Below, one piece after another: positions 41,081 through 49,576 of a DNA stretch of 64,000 bases. The notes beneath the pieces are model-generated. The model did no database searches and had not been told where the DNA came from. It saw only the letters and a list, made by a program, of their open reading frames with translations. The stretch is from Bacillus sp. CH30_1T (GTDB lineage: Bacteria; Bacillota; Bacilli; Bacillales; Bacillaceae_B): positions 1-64,000 of the forward strand of contig NZ_VTUY01000009.1 of assembly GCF_008364765.1 (NCBI RefSeq), written 5' to 3'. Both the position numbers and the translations under genes were made by a program. Position 1 is the stretch's first letter. The number at the start of each line of letters is the position of its first letter.

Positions 41081-41863
41081 TCAACGTTCAATCCTGTCCC
41101 TCGACCCGCTTCTCCGCTTCACCAAATAATAAGCCGTGATCCAGGAAGTAACCGGAATCGCAAGGGCGACGCCAATTCCCGCAGAACCGATGAAAATCAT
41201 TTCGGAACTGAATACTTTGGAATTCACGATTTCCCCGATCGAGTAGGATAGGTCCTTGAACCAGATCAGCAGGCCCATATATCCTCCGAAGAAAGCAAAA
41301 AACAGTGTATTCGTGCTGGTTCCGAGGATATCCCTGCCAATGCTGAGCCCCGACGTGAATAGATCTTTTTTGCTGATGGTGGGATTATGATAAGCGATTT
41401 CCCGCATAGGCGAGGAAATCGAGATGGATAAATCAATGATGGCACCGATGGTACTCATGATGATCATGGAAGCCCCGATTTTCACAAAATCCACTCCGAC
41501 AAAAAGGGATAGCGCCCCGATTTCCTCGGTTTCCTCTTCACTGAATCCCTGGATCATCGCCTGATCGGTCAACATCAGGATGAAGAAGAGCAGTAAGCCG
41601 GTGGTGATGATTGTCGAAAGAAAGGCTGTCACCGTTTTGATGTTGATCTCACTGATGAAAAACAGGGAAATGCAGCTGATCAGAGTGCAGGCGATCAGCG
41701 TCAGGATAATCGGATTCATATTCGGATCGTTCATCAAGATGATGGTAAAAAGAAGCACGCCGAAGTTCAGAAATAAGGCGACAAAGGACCGGGCACCTTT
41801 TTTTCCACCAATCGTGATCATTAAGATGAAAAGGATGGCTGCGAGATACAGTTGTACAGTCAT
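41081..41863 (-). CDS. YibF-like membrane protein (YibE/F family)
   Basis: A 260-residue polytopic membrane protein with about seven helices. It carries the YibE/F-family signature of a conserved Gly/Asp-rich region (GAIIDLSISISSPMREI and GLSIGRDILGTSTNTLFFAFFGGY). The function of the family is unknown, and its pairs are thought to form a two-part membrane complex. The ATG overlaps the stop of the preceding gene by four bases (ATGA), so the two are co-translated. The paralogous motif in the upstream gene shows they arose by duplication. Confidence 0.82.
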   Translation of the reverse strand: MTVQLYLAAILFILMITIGGKKGARSFVALFLNFGVLLFTIILMNDPNMNPIILTLIACTLISCISLFFISEINIKTVTAFLSTIITTGLLLFFILMLTDQAMIQGFSEEETEEIGALSLFVGVDFVKIGASMIIMSTIGAIIDLSISISSPMREIAYHNPTISKKDLFTSGLSIGRDILGTSTNTLFFAFFGGYMGLLIWFKDLSYSIGEIVNSKVFSSEMIFIGSAGIGVALAIPVTSWITAYYLVKRRSGSRDRIER

Positions 41864-43002
41864 AGTCTAGCCTTCTTTAGGTTGACAAAAAAGATGGATG
41901 TATAGATGGCGATCGGGATCGCCAGTACAATGCCGATTCCCCCGGTCAGTGCCCTCGCCATTTCCAGTGAAAGATTCATGGAAAGGGTGAATCCCAGTGG
42001 GGAAGCATTTTTGAAAAACAAAATGAGCATGGGAATAGCTCCGCTTATATAGACGAAGAACAAAATATTCGTCATCGTTCCCATGATGTCCTTGCCGATA
42101 TCGAATCCCGACTTCCTCAACGCTTTGATTGGGATATCGGGATTCTTCTCGTACAGTCCGAAGATGGAAGACGATAGAGTGATGGCGACATCCATCACCG
42201 CTCCCAAACACCCCACGAGTATCCCTGCCATGAACACCATTTCATATGGACGGGTCAGGAATTGCATCTCCTCGTAACGGAGGCCGTTACCAGCGGTGAA
42301 TCCTACCACAACATAAGCAATCAAAAGTGTCATGAACGTTCCGATCAAGGTCGCGACAACCGCTGCATACGTTTTTTCATTAAAGCCATTGACGAATAAA
42401 AGGGATATGCCGGTGAATATAATCACCCCGATGCTGCATACCACCAACAGGCTTATATCAGCTGAGTTCAGGTATATGTCCAGGGCATAGGACAGGATGA
42501 CGGCGTTGACTCCAAGGGTGATCAGTGAGAAAAGCCCCTGCTTCTTCCCGACCACCAATAAGAGAAGGATAAAAACCCAACCGATGATCATCATGTATGT
42601 ATCCCGTTTGACGTCTTCTATGTTCCCGGTCAACACCGTGGTCCCGGATGAAGATGAATCGATGCTTATGAATAATTCATTCCCGGGGTGATATTCCTGA
42701 TCTGTTGCCCCTGAGAAAGAATATTCGTTGGTTAAATGGATTGTCTCACCCTTTTGATCCCCGTTCTTCAGCTCAGCTACGATTTGCTGGGAGTAGAGCT
42801 TATCCTTATTTCCATTCATATCCTCCATCTCCGTCGTTTCCACAATCTTGGTACTAATCACTTCGGCAATCGGTCGATCATACCATTCATGATTGTGATA
42901 GACGAAGTAGAGTGAAGCGGCAACACATAATGCGAGGATGATGTAGACAAAAAGATGTTTGAAACTTATGTTCTTCCGTTCAGTGATTTGTGCAAACAAC
43001 AA
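41860..43002 (-). CDS. YibE-like membrane protein (YibE/F family)
   Basis: About 380 residues: an N-terminal helix, an extracytoplasmic beta domain (residues ~40-130, ending in the DSSSSGTTVLTG region), and a C-terminal block of about seven helices containing GAVMDVAITLSSSIFGLYEK and GFDIGKDIMGTMTNILFFVYISGA, matching the partner gene. I place the start at TTG 43002, just after TGGAGGT. An ATG at 43080 gives 26 extra residues but no ribosome-binding site. It is the first gene of a two-gene operon. The role is unknown. Confidence 0.8.
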   Translation of the reverse strand: MLFAQITERKNISFKHLFVYIILALCVAASLYFVYHNHEWYDRPIAEVISTKIVETTEMEDMNGNKDKLYSQQIVAELKNGDQKGETIHLTNEYSFSGATDQEYHPGNELFISIDSSSSGTTVLTGNIEDVKRDTYMMIIGWVFILLLLVVGKKQGLFSLITLGVNAVILSYALDIYLNSADISLLVVCSIGVIIFTGISLLFVNGFNEKTYAAVVATLIGTFMTLLIAYVVVGFTAGNGLRYEEMQFLTRPYEMVFMAGILVGCLGAVMDVAITLSSSIFGLYEKNPDIPIKALRKSGFDIGKDIMGTMTNILFFVYISGAIPMLILFFKNASPLGFTLSMNLSLEMARALTGGIGIVLAIPIAIYTSIFFVNLKKARL

Positions 43003-43146
43003 TTCATACCTCCATGATTTGAATAGAAAATAGTATATGTATGGGATGAAAGTAAATTTTCCATCCTTCCGGTCTTCCATTGGTTTCTTGGACTAATGGA
43101 ACGAGCATTTATTCATTATTCCATAAAAGGGGCGGTTAATCAAAAG

Positions 43147-43195
43147 AAGGGACGGACCTTGTGCTTCCATAAGAAAGCATGAGGTCCGTCCCTTT
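43147..43195. repeat. GGGACGGACC hairpin between divergent genes
   Basis: AAGGGACGGACCT (43147-43159) pairs with AGGTCCGTCCCTT (43182-43194) around a 22-base loop with some internal pairing. It lies between the starts of the YibE-like gene and the Csp gene, where neither needs a terminator. Apart from this hairpin, the 400 bases 43003-43402 contain only presumed promoters. Confidence 0.75.
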
Positions 43196-43402
43196 TTATA
43201 ACGGATAAACCGGGGTGTTCCCCTGCCTAATACAAGGGGCGCGCTTCCAAGATGACCATGTTTACCCTCTATTTTTGCAAAAAACATGCAAATGAAACTA
43301 AACTTCTTTCTTATTAAATATATTCAACTTATCCGTTTATAGCAAAATGAAAGGGATATAGTAAACGTGTAGGAAATACTAATCTTAAAGGAGGAACTCA
43401 AC

Positions 43403-43729
43403 TTGTCTCACGAAAAATTTCAATCTGCCATCAACGCATTACATGAATGTATGGTGGCTTGTAATCATTGTTATGATTCTTGTTTAAAGGAAGAAGACCT
43501 CAACATGATGAAAGAATGTATCCGATACGATCGGGAATGTGCGGATATGTGTGCATACTTAGAACAATCCTTAGTAAGAGGAACACCATTTGCATCGGAA
43601 CTCGCTGGAGTATGTGCTGCGATTTGTGATGCATGTGGGGACGAATGCAGGAAACATGATCATGATCATTGTCAGGCATGTGCCGATGCTTGCTTCAAAT
43701 GTGCAGAAGAGTGTAAGAAAATTGCCTGA
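43403..43729 (+). CDS. four-helix bundle copper-binding protein (Csp-like)
   Basis: A 108-residue Cys-rich helical protein of the Csp/DUF326 family, which stores many Cu(I) ions through Cys lining a four-helix bundle. About thirteen Cys are spaced along the helices (CMVACNHCYDSC, CADMC, CAAICDACGDEC, CQACADACFKCAEEC), and a His/Asp-rich loop (KHDHDHC) follows the third helix. There is no signal peptide, so it resembles the cytosolic Csp3 type. TTG 43403 follows AAAGGAGGAAC. The two-component system and the YdhK-like lipoprotein nearby support a copper theme. Confidence 0.88.
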   Translation: MSHEKFQSAINALHECMVACNHCYDSCLKEEDLNMMKECIRYDRECADMCAYLEQSLVRGTPFASELAGVCAAICDACGDECRKHDHDHCQACADACFKCAEECKKIA

Positions 43730-43751
43730 AAGTTTAAAGAATGAACATAAG

Positions 43752-43787
43752 AAAAGATCAAAGGACTGGGATCCTTTGATCTTTTTA
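43752..43787. terminator. bidirectional terminator
   Basis: AAAAGATCAAAGG (43752-43764) pairs with CCTTTGATCTTTT (43773-43785). It separates the convergent Csp gene and response-regulator gene. Confidence 0.88.
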
Positions 43788-43796
43788 TTGTTTTCT

Positions 43797-44480
43797 TTAT
43801 ATTTTCCACTGATATCCGATACCCCATATCGTCTTTAAATGATGTTCGATGGGAAAGCATGATTTCTTCAATTTTTCCCTTAAATTCCTGATATGGGAAT
43901 CCACGGTTCGGATATCGGTCGTGGAATGGATATCCCATACCATGAGAAGAAGCTGTTCCCGAGTGTATACCCGTTCTGTGTTCTTCATCAAGGAGTGCAG
44001 GATTTTGTATTCTTTTAACGTCAGAGGGCTGACTTCATTCTCATATTTTAACGTGTAGGAGTCTCCATCCAACGTAAAAGCCCCTCTGGTCAAGTGATGC
44101 TCATCTACTTGGTCATATTGGTTAATCCTTCTGAATTGTGCAATCACACGTGCGACAAGTTCACCTTCGTCAAACGGTTTCGTGATATAATCATCAGCCC
44201 CGGCGCTTAAGCCTTTAATGGTGTCTTCCTTATCCCCTCTGGCCGTTAACATGATAATCGGGATATTTGAAAACTTCCTGATTTTTTCACAGGTCTGAAA
44301 GCCGTTCAGCTCAGGCATCATGATATCTAAAATGACCAGGTCAATAGAGTGTTTCTTAACAGCCTGAATGGCCTCATAACCATTATTTTTCTTTTTGCAT
44401 ATATACCCATGAGGCTTTAGATAAAGCTCCAGAAGATTCAGCATCCTGCTTTCATCATCGATTAATAATATAGTATTCAC
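43797..44480 (-). CDS. OmpR/PhoB-family response regulator
   Basis: A 227-residue regulator. The receiver domain has the acidic pair DDE near residue 10, the phospho-acceptor Asp in LVILDIMMPELNGF, the Thr in MLTARGD and the Lys in YITKPFDEGELVARV. The C-terminal winged helix has PLTLKEYKILHSLM, YTREQLL and TVDSHIRNLREKL. I choose GTG 44480, eight bases after TTGGAGGTC. The kinase gene lies 18 bases upstream in the same operon. The target genes are unknown, but the divergent lipoprotein gene is a natural candidate. Confidence 0.9.
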   Translation of the reverse strand: MNTILLIDDESRMLNLLELYLKPHGYICKKKNNGYEAIQAVKKHSIDLVILDIMMPELNGFQTCEKIRKFSNIPIIMLTARGDKEDTIKGLSAGADDYITKPFDEGELVARVIAQFRRINQYDQVDEHHLTRGAFTLDGDSYTLKYENEVSPLTLKEYKILHSLMKNTERVYTREQLLLMVWDIHSTTDIRTVDSHIRNLREKLKKSCFPIEHHLKTIWGIGYQWKI

Positions 44481-44498
44481 CAGACTGACCTCCAAGCG

Positions 44499-45860
44499 TC
44501 ACAGAATAATGTTGATTGATGTCCCTTTGTTTCGTTCACTTTGTATAGAGATATGACCACCATGTGCTTCCACCAGTTCTTTCACAATGGATAGGCCGAG
44601 ACCTGATCCACCAAATTCCCTGGAACGTGATTTTTCCACCCGGTACATCCTGTTGAATACGTGTGGAAGTTCATCCGGTGGGATGCCCATTCCCTGGTCG
44701 TTAATCAAGAGGCTCAAATTCCCTGATTCGTTTCGCTCAACCGTAACCTCAGTTATTGAATGAGGGGGCGAATGTTTTAGGGCATTATCCAATAGGTTCA
44801 TAACAATTTGTTCAAGACGTATGGGATCGGCCTGGAACGGGAAATCCTCCTTTACAGTCAAAATGAGATCGATTCCCTTTCTTTTAAAAACAGGAGCTAC
44901 TTTGTTTATGACTTTTTGAAAAAAAGAGCCCGAATCGATGGTTTCAGATTGAATGGAGAAATTGTTTTCATCAATCTTTGCGAGCTCAAATAAATTTTCG
45001 ATCAACGTCAGGATGGTTTTGGATTCTTCTTGAATGATGTTCAAATATTCTTTTCGTTCAGCTTCCGGGATGTCCTCTCGAAGAGCCACATTGGCATACC
45101 CTTGAACATAGGTCAGCGGGGTCCTGAGCTCATGAGAAATATTCGCTAAGAATTCAGTACGCTCCTGTTGTATGGTTTCTAAATCATTCGCCAGCCTCTG
45201 AATGGAATCCGATAGATCCCCAAGTTCATCCTGACCCAGATCGGGAAGTTTCACCTCGAATTTTCCCTTGCTCAATTTTTCCGTCGCCTGCTTCATTTTT
45301 AACAAGGGGCGCGTCAGGAGTTTCGACAGGAGAAAATGGATCCCCGTTAAGATGATGAGACTCAGTATTCCTGCGAGAAGGAAATGGCTGTTCAATTGGC
45401 TGATCAGATTCCGTAACGGTGCGGCGCTCTTGAACATATAGACATATCCTTCGTTCGGTTCACTTTCGAAGGATGTGACGGTAGCTAAATAATTCATATC
45501 CTTCCAGTTTGATTCGATCACCCTTCCTTCACGGGGCAAGGATTGCGGGGAGACATGGATGAGTTTACGCATTCCATCGGTTAATTCCCTGGAACCTATG
45601 ATGACATTATGGTTTTGATCCGTGATCACGACTTCTGTTTCCGTTTTGGATTCCATGAGGGCTATGTGATGGAGTGTCGTTTCTGAATAACGATCTTCTA
45701 ACACATCACGATGACTGTTTCCCCGGGATAAAATCGATTCAAACTCCTCTTCGATCCGTGTATCTATAATATTGTCATGTAGATAAAGCATCAATAACCC
45801 TTCCATCACGAGAACCGCGATTGTAAAGTAGAGGGCTAATTTGGTTGAAATTTTATTCAT
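44499..45860 (-). CDS. sensor histidine kinase, partner of the response regulator
   Basis: A 453-residue kinase: a first transmembrane helix (residues 8-27), an extracytoplasmic sensor of about 125 residues, a second helix (~155-178), a HAMP linker (TRPLLKMKQATEKLSKGKFE), the acceptor motif FLANISHELRTPLTYVQGYA, and an ATPase domain with NLLDNALKHS, NDQGMGIP and GSGLGLSIV. ATG 45860 follows TGAGGTTTT. It shares an operon with the response regulator and is divergent from the YdhK-type lipoprotein. The signal is unknown, with copper suggested by the neighbourhood. Confidence 0.9.
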   Translation of the reverse strand: MNKISTKLALYFTIAVLVMEGLLMLYLHDNIIDTRIEEEFESILSRGNSHRDVLEDRYSETTLHHIALMESKTETEVVITDQNHNVIIGSRELTDGMRKLIHVSPQSLPREGRVIESNWKDMNYLATVTSFESEPNEGYVYMFKSAAPLRNLISQLNSHFLLAGILSLIILTGIHFLLSKLLTRPLLKMKQATEKLSKGKFEVKLPDLGQDELGDLSDSIQRLANDLETIQQERTEFLANISHELRTPLTYVQGYANVALREDIPEAERKEYLNIIQEESKTILTLIENLFELAKIDENNFSIQSETIDSGSFFQKVINKVAPVFKRKGIDLILTVKEDFPFQADPIRLEQIVMNLLDNALKHSPPHSITEVTVERNESGNLSLLINDQGMGIPPDELPHVFNRMYRVEKSRSREFGGSGLGLSIVKELVEAHGGHISIQSERNKGTSINIIL

Positions 45861-46039
45861 GGTAAAACCTCATTTTGGCATTTCCTTTATTTTACCGAAA
45901 AAATATGAAAAAACTATGCACAATGCCTGAAAGCCGGATGGCATTTATCATAAACTCTTCATGTTTCTTTTCCCTTTCTCCATATAAATTGCAATTTTAC
46001 AGGATAAACTTTATTGAGAAGATGAAAAGGAGGATGACC

Positions 46040-46633
46040 ATGAGTAGTAATAGTAAAAAATCGATCCTGTTCCTCGTTACAGCACTGTTTCTCCTATTGG
46101 GAGCCTGCTCCAACAATGGAGAGGATACAGGAAACCATGAAGGCGGAAATAACCAGGAGAAAAAGGAAGAAATGGACGGGATGGATCATGATGACATGAA
46201 TCACTCCAGTTCAGGAGAAGTACCGGAAGGCTTGAAGGAAGCGGCCAATCCGACATATCCAGTAGGAAGCAAAGCCACCATCCAAGATGACCATATGAAA
46301 GGGATGAAGGGAGCCGAAGCCACGATCACTGGTGCTTATGAGACCGTCGTATATACCGTTACCTATACACCGACCACTGGCGGAGAAAAGGTGGAAGATC
46401 ATAAATGGGTCATACATGAAGAGATTGAAGATCATGGAGAGGAACCCTATGAATCGGGGGATGAGGTCGTCTTGGATGCCGACCATATGAAAGGGATGGA
46501 AGGAGCGACTGCCACCGTTGAATCTGCTGAAGAGATGACGGTGTATATGGTGGATTTCACACCCGTGACAGGTGGAAAAGCAGTAAAGAATCATAAATGG
46601 GTGACGGAGAGCGAGTTGTCACCGGCTGAATAA
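46040..46633 (+). CDS. YdhK/CopL-type lipoprotein with two DUF1541 domains
   Basis: A 197-residue lipoprotein. The signal ends in the lipobox LLGAC, with the acylated Cys near residue 22. A Glu/Met/His-rich linker follows (KEEMDGMDHDDMNH), and then two DUF1541 repeats, each with the hallmark DHMKGM..A and a closing DHKWV or NHKWV. Relatives include B. subtilis YdhK and S. aureus CopL, a surface copper-binding protein. I place the start at ATG 46040, nine bases after AAAAGGAGG. The Met and His content fits copper binding at the cell surface. Confidence 0.87.
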   Translation: MSSNSKKSILFLVTALFLLLGACSNNGEDTGNHEGGNNQEKKEEMDGMDHDDMNHSSSGEVPEGLKEAANPTYPVGSKATIQDDHMKGMKGAEATITGAYETVVYTVTYTPTTGGEKVEDHKWVIHEEIEDHGEEPYESGDEVVLDADHMKGMEGATATVESAEEMTVYMVDFTPVTGGKAVKNHKWVTESELSPAE

Positions 46634-46659
46634 AGGGTAGTTTAGTAAACCATAAAGCA

Positions 46660-46696
46660 AGAGTTTATTCTAAAAAAAGGATAAGCTCTTTTTTTA
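46660..46696 (+). terminator. terminator of the YdhK-type gene
   Basis: AGAGTTTATTC (46660-46670) pairs with GGATAAGCTCT (46679-46689), using G-T pairs, with a long T run after it. Confidence 0.82.
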
Positions 46697-47064
46697 TGAT
46701 ACAAAGAATTGGAGGAATCCTGAACACTTGAAATAATTAGGAGGGAAGGGAGGGAACAAGAGTACAGTTTCTCCTTTTAAACTTTTTTTATAAATGTTTA
46801 TTAAAAGCGATAAGAAAGAGAGAGTGTCATTCTAGCAAAACAGCATGGTGATGAATCTAAAGAATGGAAGGTAGAAGACGGCTTTTCTAGACTTGTTCTT
46901 AGCCATTGTTGCCCTGGGTGTTTTAATGTGGGGAGGTATTGGCTATTTATATTAAGCTCATGACGGAGTATCAAAGTCGTTCACATACTAATGAAAAAAA
47001 GCGAGATCCTTCTTCGATCATCGCCTTCTGTTAATATGTGGGATTTATCTTAATTTCAATTATA
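46697..47064. other. intergenic stretch with only a short hydrophobic frame
   Basis: No gene can be supported in these 370 bases. A frame around 46889-46953 would encode about 21 hydrophobic residues (FLAIVALGVLMWGGIGYLY) ending in TAA, but it has no convincing start or ribosome-binding site. It may be the remnant of a small membrane protein. Confidence 0.4.
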
Positions 47065-47529
47065 TTACAAATCAGAGATCTTCAGTAGACGTTCCATCGC
47101 CTCAATGTGTCCTATATGAACCGATTCATGCAAAACAGAAAACGAAGCGGCATCCATCATGGTCGTGAATCCATGTACAGGTTTCTCCAAAATCTGATGG
47201 AAAGTTTCAAATGGATTTTCATTTACCCGCTTTAATTGATCCTTCAATTCATTGATCAGCTCCGTCAATGGTGGTGCCTGTCCTATCCAATTGGCCGGTT
47301 TCGTACCCGGGGCAAAGAAATCGTTGTAATGGTCCGGAATATTCATGGGACGTTTAGATAGTTCAAACATGAAGTATTCTGTTTCCGTAACCAAATGACC
47401 TAAATGCCATTTGATCGTATTGTTGAAGCCCTCTGGTTGAATGTTCACCATTTCTTCCGATAGCTTTTCAGAAATCTGAATAGTCCAGCCCCTTACTTTA
47501 TTGAATTGACCCAGTACAATTGAAGACAT
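47065..47529 (-). CDS. DinB-family protein
   Basis: A 154-residue four-helix-bundle protein of the DinB/YfiT group, which bind a divalent metal through three His and often act as thiol transferases with bacillithiol. The His ligands are visible in IKWHLGHLVTET (His47 region) and the late LHESVHIGHIEAM. ATG 47529 is preceded by ATGGAGGGAATAC. The longer frame from 47550 includes the ribosome-binding site itself. The gene stands alone, and its specific substrate is unknown. Confidence 0.85.
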   Translation of the reverse strand: MSSIVLGQFNKVRGWTIQISEKLSEEMVNIQPEGFNNTIKWHLGHLVTETEYFMFELSKRPMNIPDHYNDFFAPGTKPANWIGQAPPLTELINELKDQLKRVNENPFETFHQILEKPVHGFTTMMDAASFSVLHESVHIGHIEAMERLLKISDL

Positions 47530-47580
47530 TGTATTCCCTCCATTTATCATTATTTTGCTAATTTTATCCCAACTTAATAC

Positions 47581-48609
47581 TCAGATCCCGAAATATCCCT
47601 CAATCGCTTTCGTCACCTCAAACGGCCCAGAGTCTCTATTGGATGGAATCGCCAGTTTCAAGTCAAGCTGAGGATAATAAGAGGAACGAAAACTGACTCC
47701 GGGATCATACCCCATCACATGAAACTTGTAGATGTCATCATTTCTTTGATTCATCCAAATTCCATAACCGTAGTGCACCTCTCCATTCACATGGACATGA
47801 GGGGTCAATAGCTTCCTGGTCGTTTCTTCATTTACTAGTTTATAAGAAAATAAAGCTTCCCAAAGACTCATCATATCTGATGCTGTGATAAACGCCCCTC
47901 CGTCCGCCCCGCCTTTTACAGGGATGGAATAGAGGTTGGTTCTCCAAGTATTCTCTTCCTTGTCCTCTATATACCCAAATGCCGTGCTATGAGGAAGGCG
48001 GTCCAATGAAAAATAGCCAGAGCGGTCCATGCCTGCTTTCTGGAAAATCTCAGATTCTATGTAATCAGTAAAAGACTTCCCAGTTTGTTGTTCAATGATT
48101 AATCCCAAAAGGATGAATCCCGCATTATTGTAATGAAATCGATCGCCTGGAGTGAATTTCATCTTACTGGATTGAAAGAATGGTAGAAAGTCCCCGAGAG
48201 ATCTCATATGATAAACCGGTCTCTCTTTCCACAACTCTTCAAAATCAGACATGACTTCTTCATCGAAATAATCCGGGATTCCTGACGTATGCGTCAAAAG
48301 ATGATGGATGGTCACGCCGTCATCAAAATGAGGAAAGTCGATATCCAAACAATCCTTTAAACGGGTGTTAAAAGAGAGTACCCCCTTTTCAACTAATTGA
48401 CCTATCCCTAGACTTGTAAATAACTTACTTCCAGAAGCAATCCCGAATCGTGTGCCTGGGGTGTTCGGAAGGCGATCTGATCGATTCGCAAAGTCATGGG
48501 CGAATTCTGATAATACTTCTGTCCCTTGTTTGACAAGGACGACACCAGAAAAGTCGAGTTCTTTGCAGCTTTCATGTATTAGATTAAGGAGCTCGATATG
48601 TTTGCTCAT
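47581..48609 (-). CDS. serine hydrolase of the beta-lactamase/D-peptidase family
   Basis: A 342-residue class C beta-lactamase-like hydrolase without a signal peptide, so probably cytosolic. The catalytic SxxK is in GIASGSKLFTSLG, the Tyr-x-Asn in HYNNAGFILLG, and the third motif probably in VMGYDPG. HHLLTHTSGIPDYF is the usual segment between them. Members include esterases and D-amino-acid peptidases, and the substrate cannot be told. ATG 48609 follows ATGGAGGAAAC. The gene ends 52 bases before the DinB gene start on the same strand, so the two may be co-transcribed. Confidence 0.87.
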   Translation of the reverse strand: MSKHIELLNLIHESCKELDFSGVVLVKQGTEVLSEFAHDFANRSDRLPNTPGTRFGIASGSKLFTSLGIGQLVEKGVLSFNTRLKDCLDIDFPHFDDGVTIHHLLTHTSGIPDYFDEEVMSDFEELWKERPVYHMRSLGDFLPFFQSSKMKFTPGDRFHYNNAGFILLGLIIEQQTGKSFTDYIESEIFQKAGMDRSGYFSLDRLPHSTAFGYIEDKEENTWRTNLYSIPVKGGADGGAFITASDMMSLWEALFSYKLVNEETTRKLLTPHVHVNGEVHYGYGIWMNQRNDDIYKFHVMGYDPGVSFRSSYYPQLDLKLAIPSNRDSGPFEVTKAIEGYFGI

Positions 48610-48810
48610 TTAAGTTTCCTCCATTATAGGCTATGACTTTACTAATCTTTTTATAAATTTTAACATAAATTTCCTGTTGTGTGTGATCAAAGGGGACTAA
48701 GTAACATAGATCACTTTGGAAATAACCCTTCCCCCTGAATTTCTGCTATACTACATACAATTACATTTTTTCCCTGTCGGAAAATTAACAAATGATTGGA
48801 GGAATTAATC

Positions 48811-49428
48811 ATGGACAGCATCATCTTCGACTTGGACGGCACGCTTTGGGACCCAATAGAATCCGTTCTGGAAGCATGGAACAACGTCATCAACGAACAT
48901 ACCCAGTTAAAAGAAGGTATAACAAGGAAGCATCTTGAGGGAACCATGGGGCTTCAAATGAAGGAAATCGGGAAGAAATTGTTCCCTGAATTGAACGAAG
49001 AGGAGCGGGAACAGCTTCTGAAAGATTTGTCACGTCATGAAATCCCGCACTTAAGTAAACATGGAGGGAGTCTCTATAATCATGTGGAAGAGGTGATTGT
49101 AAAGCTGTCAAAGAAGTACAAGCTGTTTATCGTGAGCAACTGTCAGGACGGGTACATCGAGGCGTTTTATGACTATCACGGACTGGATAAGCATTTTATC
49201 GATTATGAGAACCCCGGCAGGACAGGCCTTTCAAAAGGTGAAAATATTAAACTGATCATCGAGCGCAACCATTTAGATGACCCTGTATACGTAGGAGATA
49301 CAGAAGGAGATCAAAAGGCGGCAAAAGAAGCGGGGATTCCATTTATATATGCACGGTATGGTTTTGGGGAAGCGGAAGAATATACGCAAGTTATTGATTC
49401 ATTTGATGAGTTACTTAAAATCTTCTAA
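48811..49428 (+). CDS. HAD-superfamily hydrolase
   Basis: A 205-residue phosphatase-like protein. HAD motif I is IIFDLDGTLWD with both catalytic Asp, motif II is LFIVSNC, motif III includes the Lys of SKGENIKLI, and motif IV is VYVGDTEGDQKAAKEAG. The helical cap (residues ~15-85) places it in subclass I, near phosphoglycolate phosphatase and beta-phosphoglucomutase-like enzymes. The substrate is unknown. ATG 48811 follows TTGGAGGAATT. A GGGACGGACC hairpin closes the gene. Confidence 0.9.
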   Translation: MDSIIFDLDGTLWDPIESVLEAWNNVINEHTQLKEGITRKHLEGTMGLQMKEIGKKLFPELNEEEREQLLKDLSRHEIPHLSKHGGSLYNHVEEVIVKLSKKYKLFIVSNCQDGYIEAFYDYHGLDKHFIDYENPGRTGLSKGENIKLIIERNHLDDPVYVGDTEGDQKAAKEAGIPFIYARYGFGEAEEYTQVIDSFDELLKIF

Positions 49429-49437
49429 TCATGTTGA

Positions 49438-49470
49438 GGAGGGACGGACCTTGTAAAGGTCCGTCCCTCC
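49438..49470. repeat. GGGACGGACC hairpin after the HAD gene
   Basis: GGAGGGACGGACCTT (49438-49452), three bases, and the exact complement (49456-49470), ten bases after the HAD stop. AATTTTAATT follows, so it could work as a weak terminator. Confidence 0.8.
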
Positions 49471-49576
49471 AATTTTAATTGATTTCCAATATTGACTATT
49501 CCCGATTTTTGTAAGATAGTTACTATGTCCTGTCATAGATTGACAGAAATAGAGTTTTCTAGTGGGAGTATTTCTA

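Noticed and set aside
45923-45946. AATGCC...GGCATT inverted repeat between the sensor kinase and the YdhK-type gene
   Set aside because: The six-base arms with a 12-base gap are too weak to call an operator. It could still be the response-regulator target.
46889-46953. Hydrophobic 21-residue frame ending in TAA
   Set aside because: It is too short, with no convincing ribosome-binding site. I mention it only as a possible remnant.
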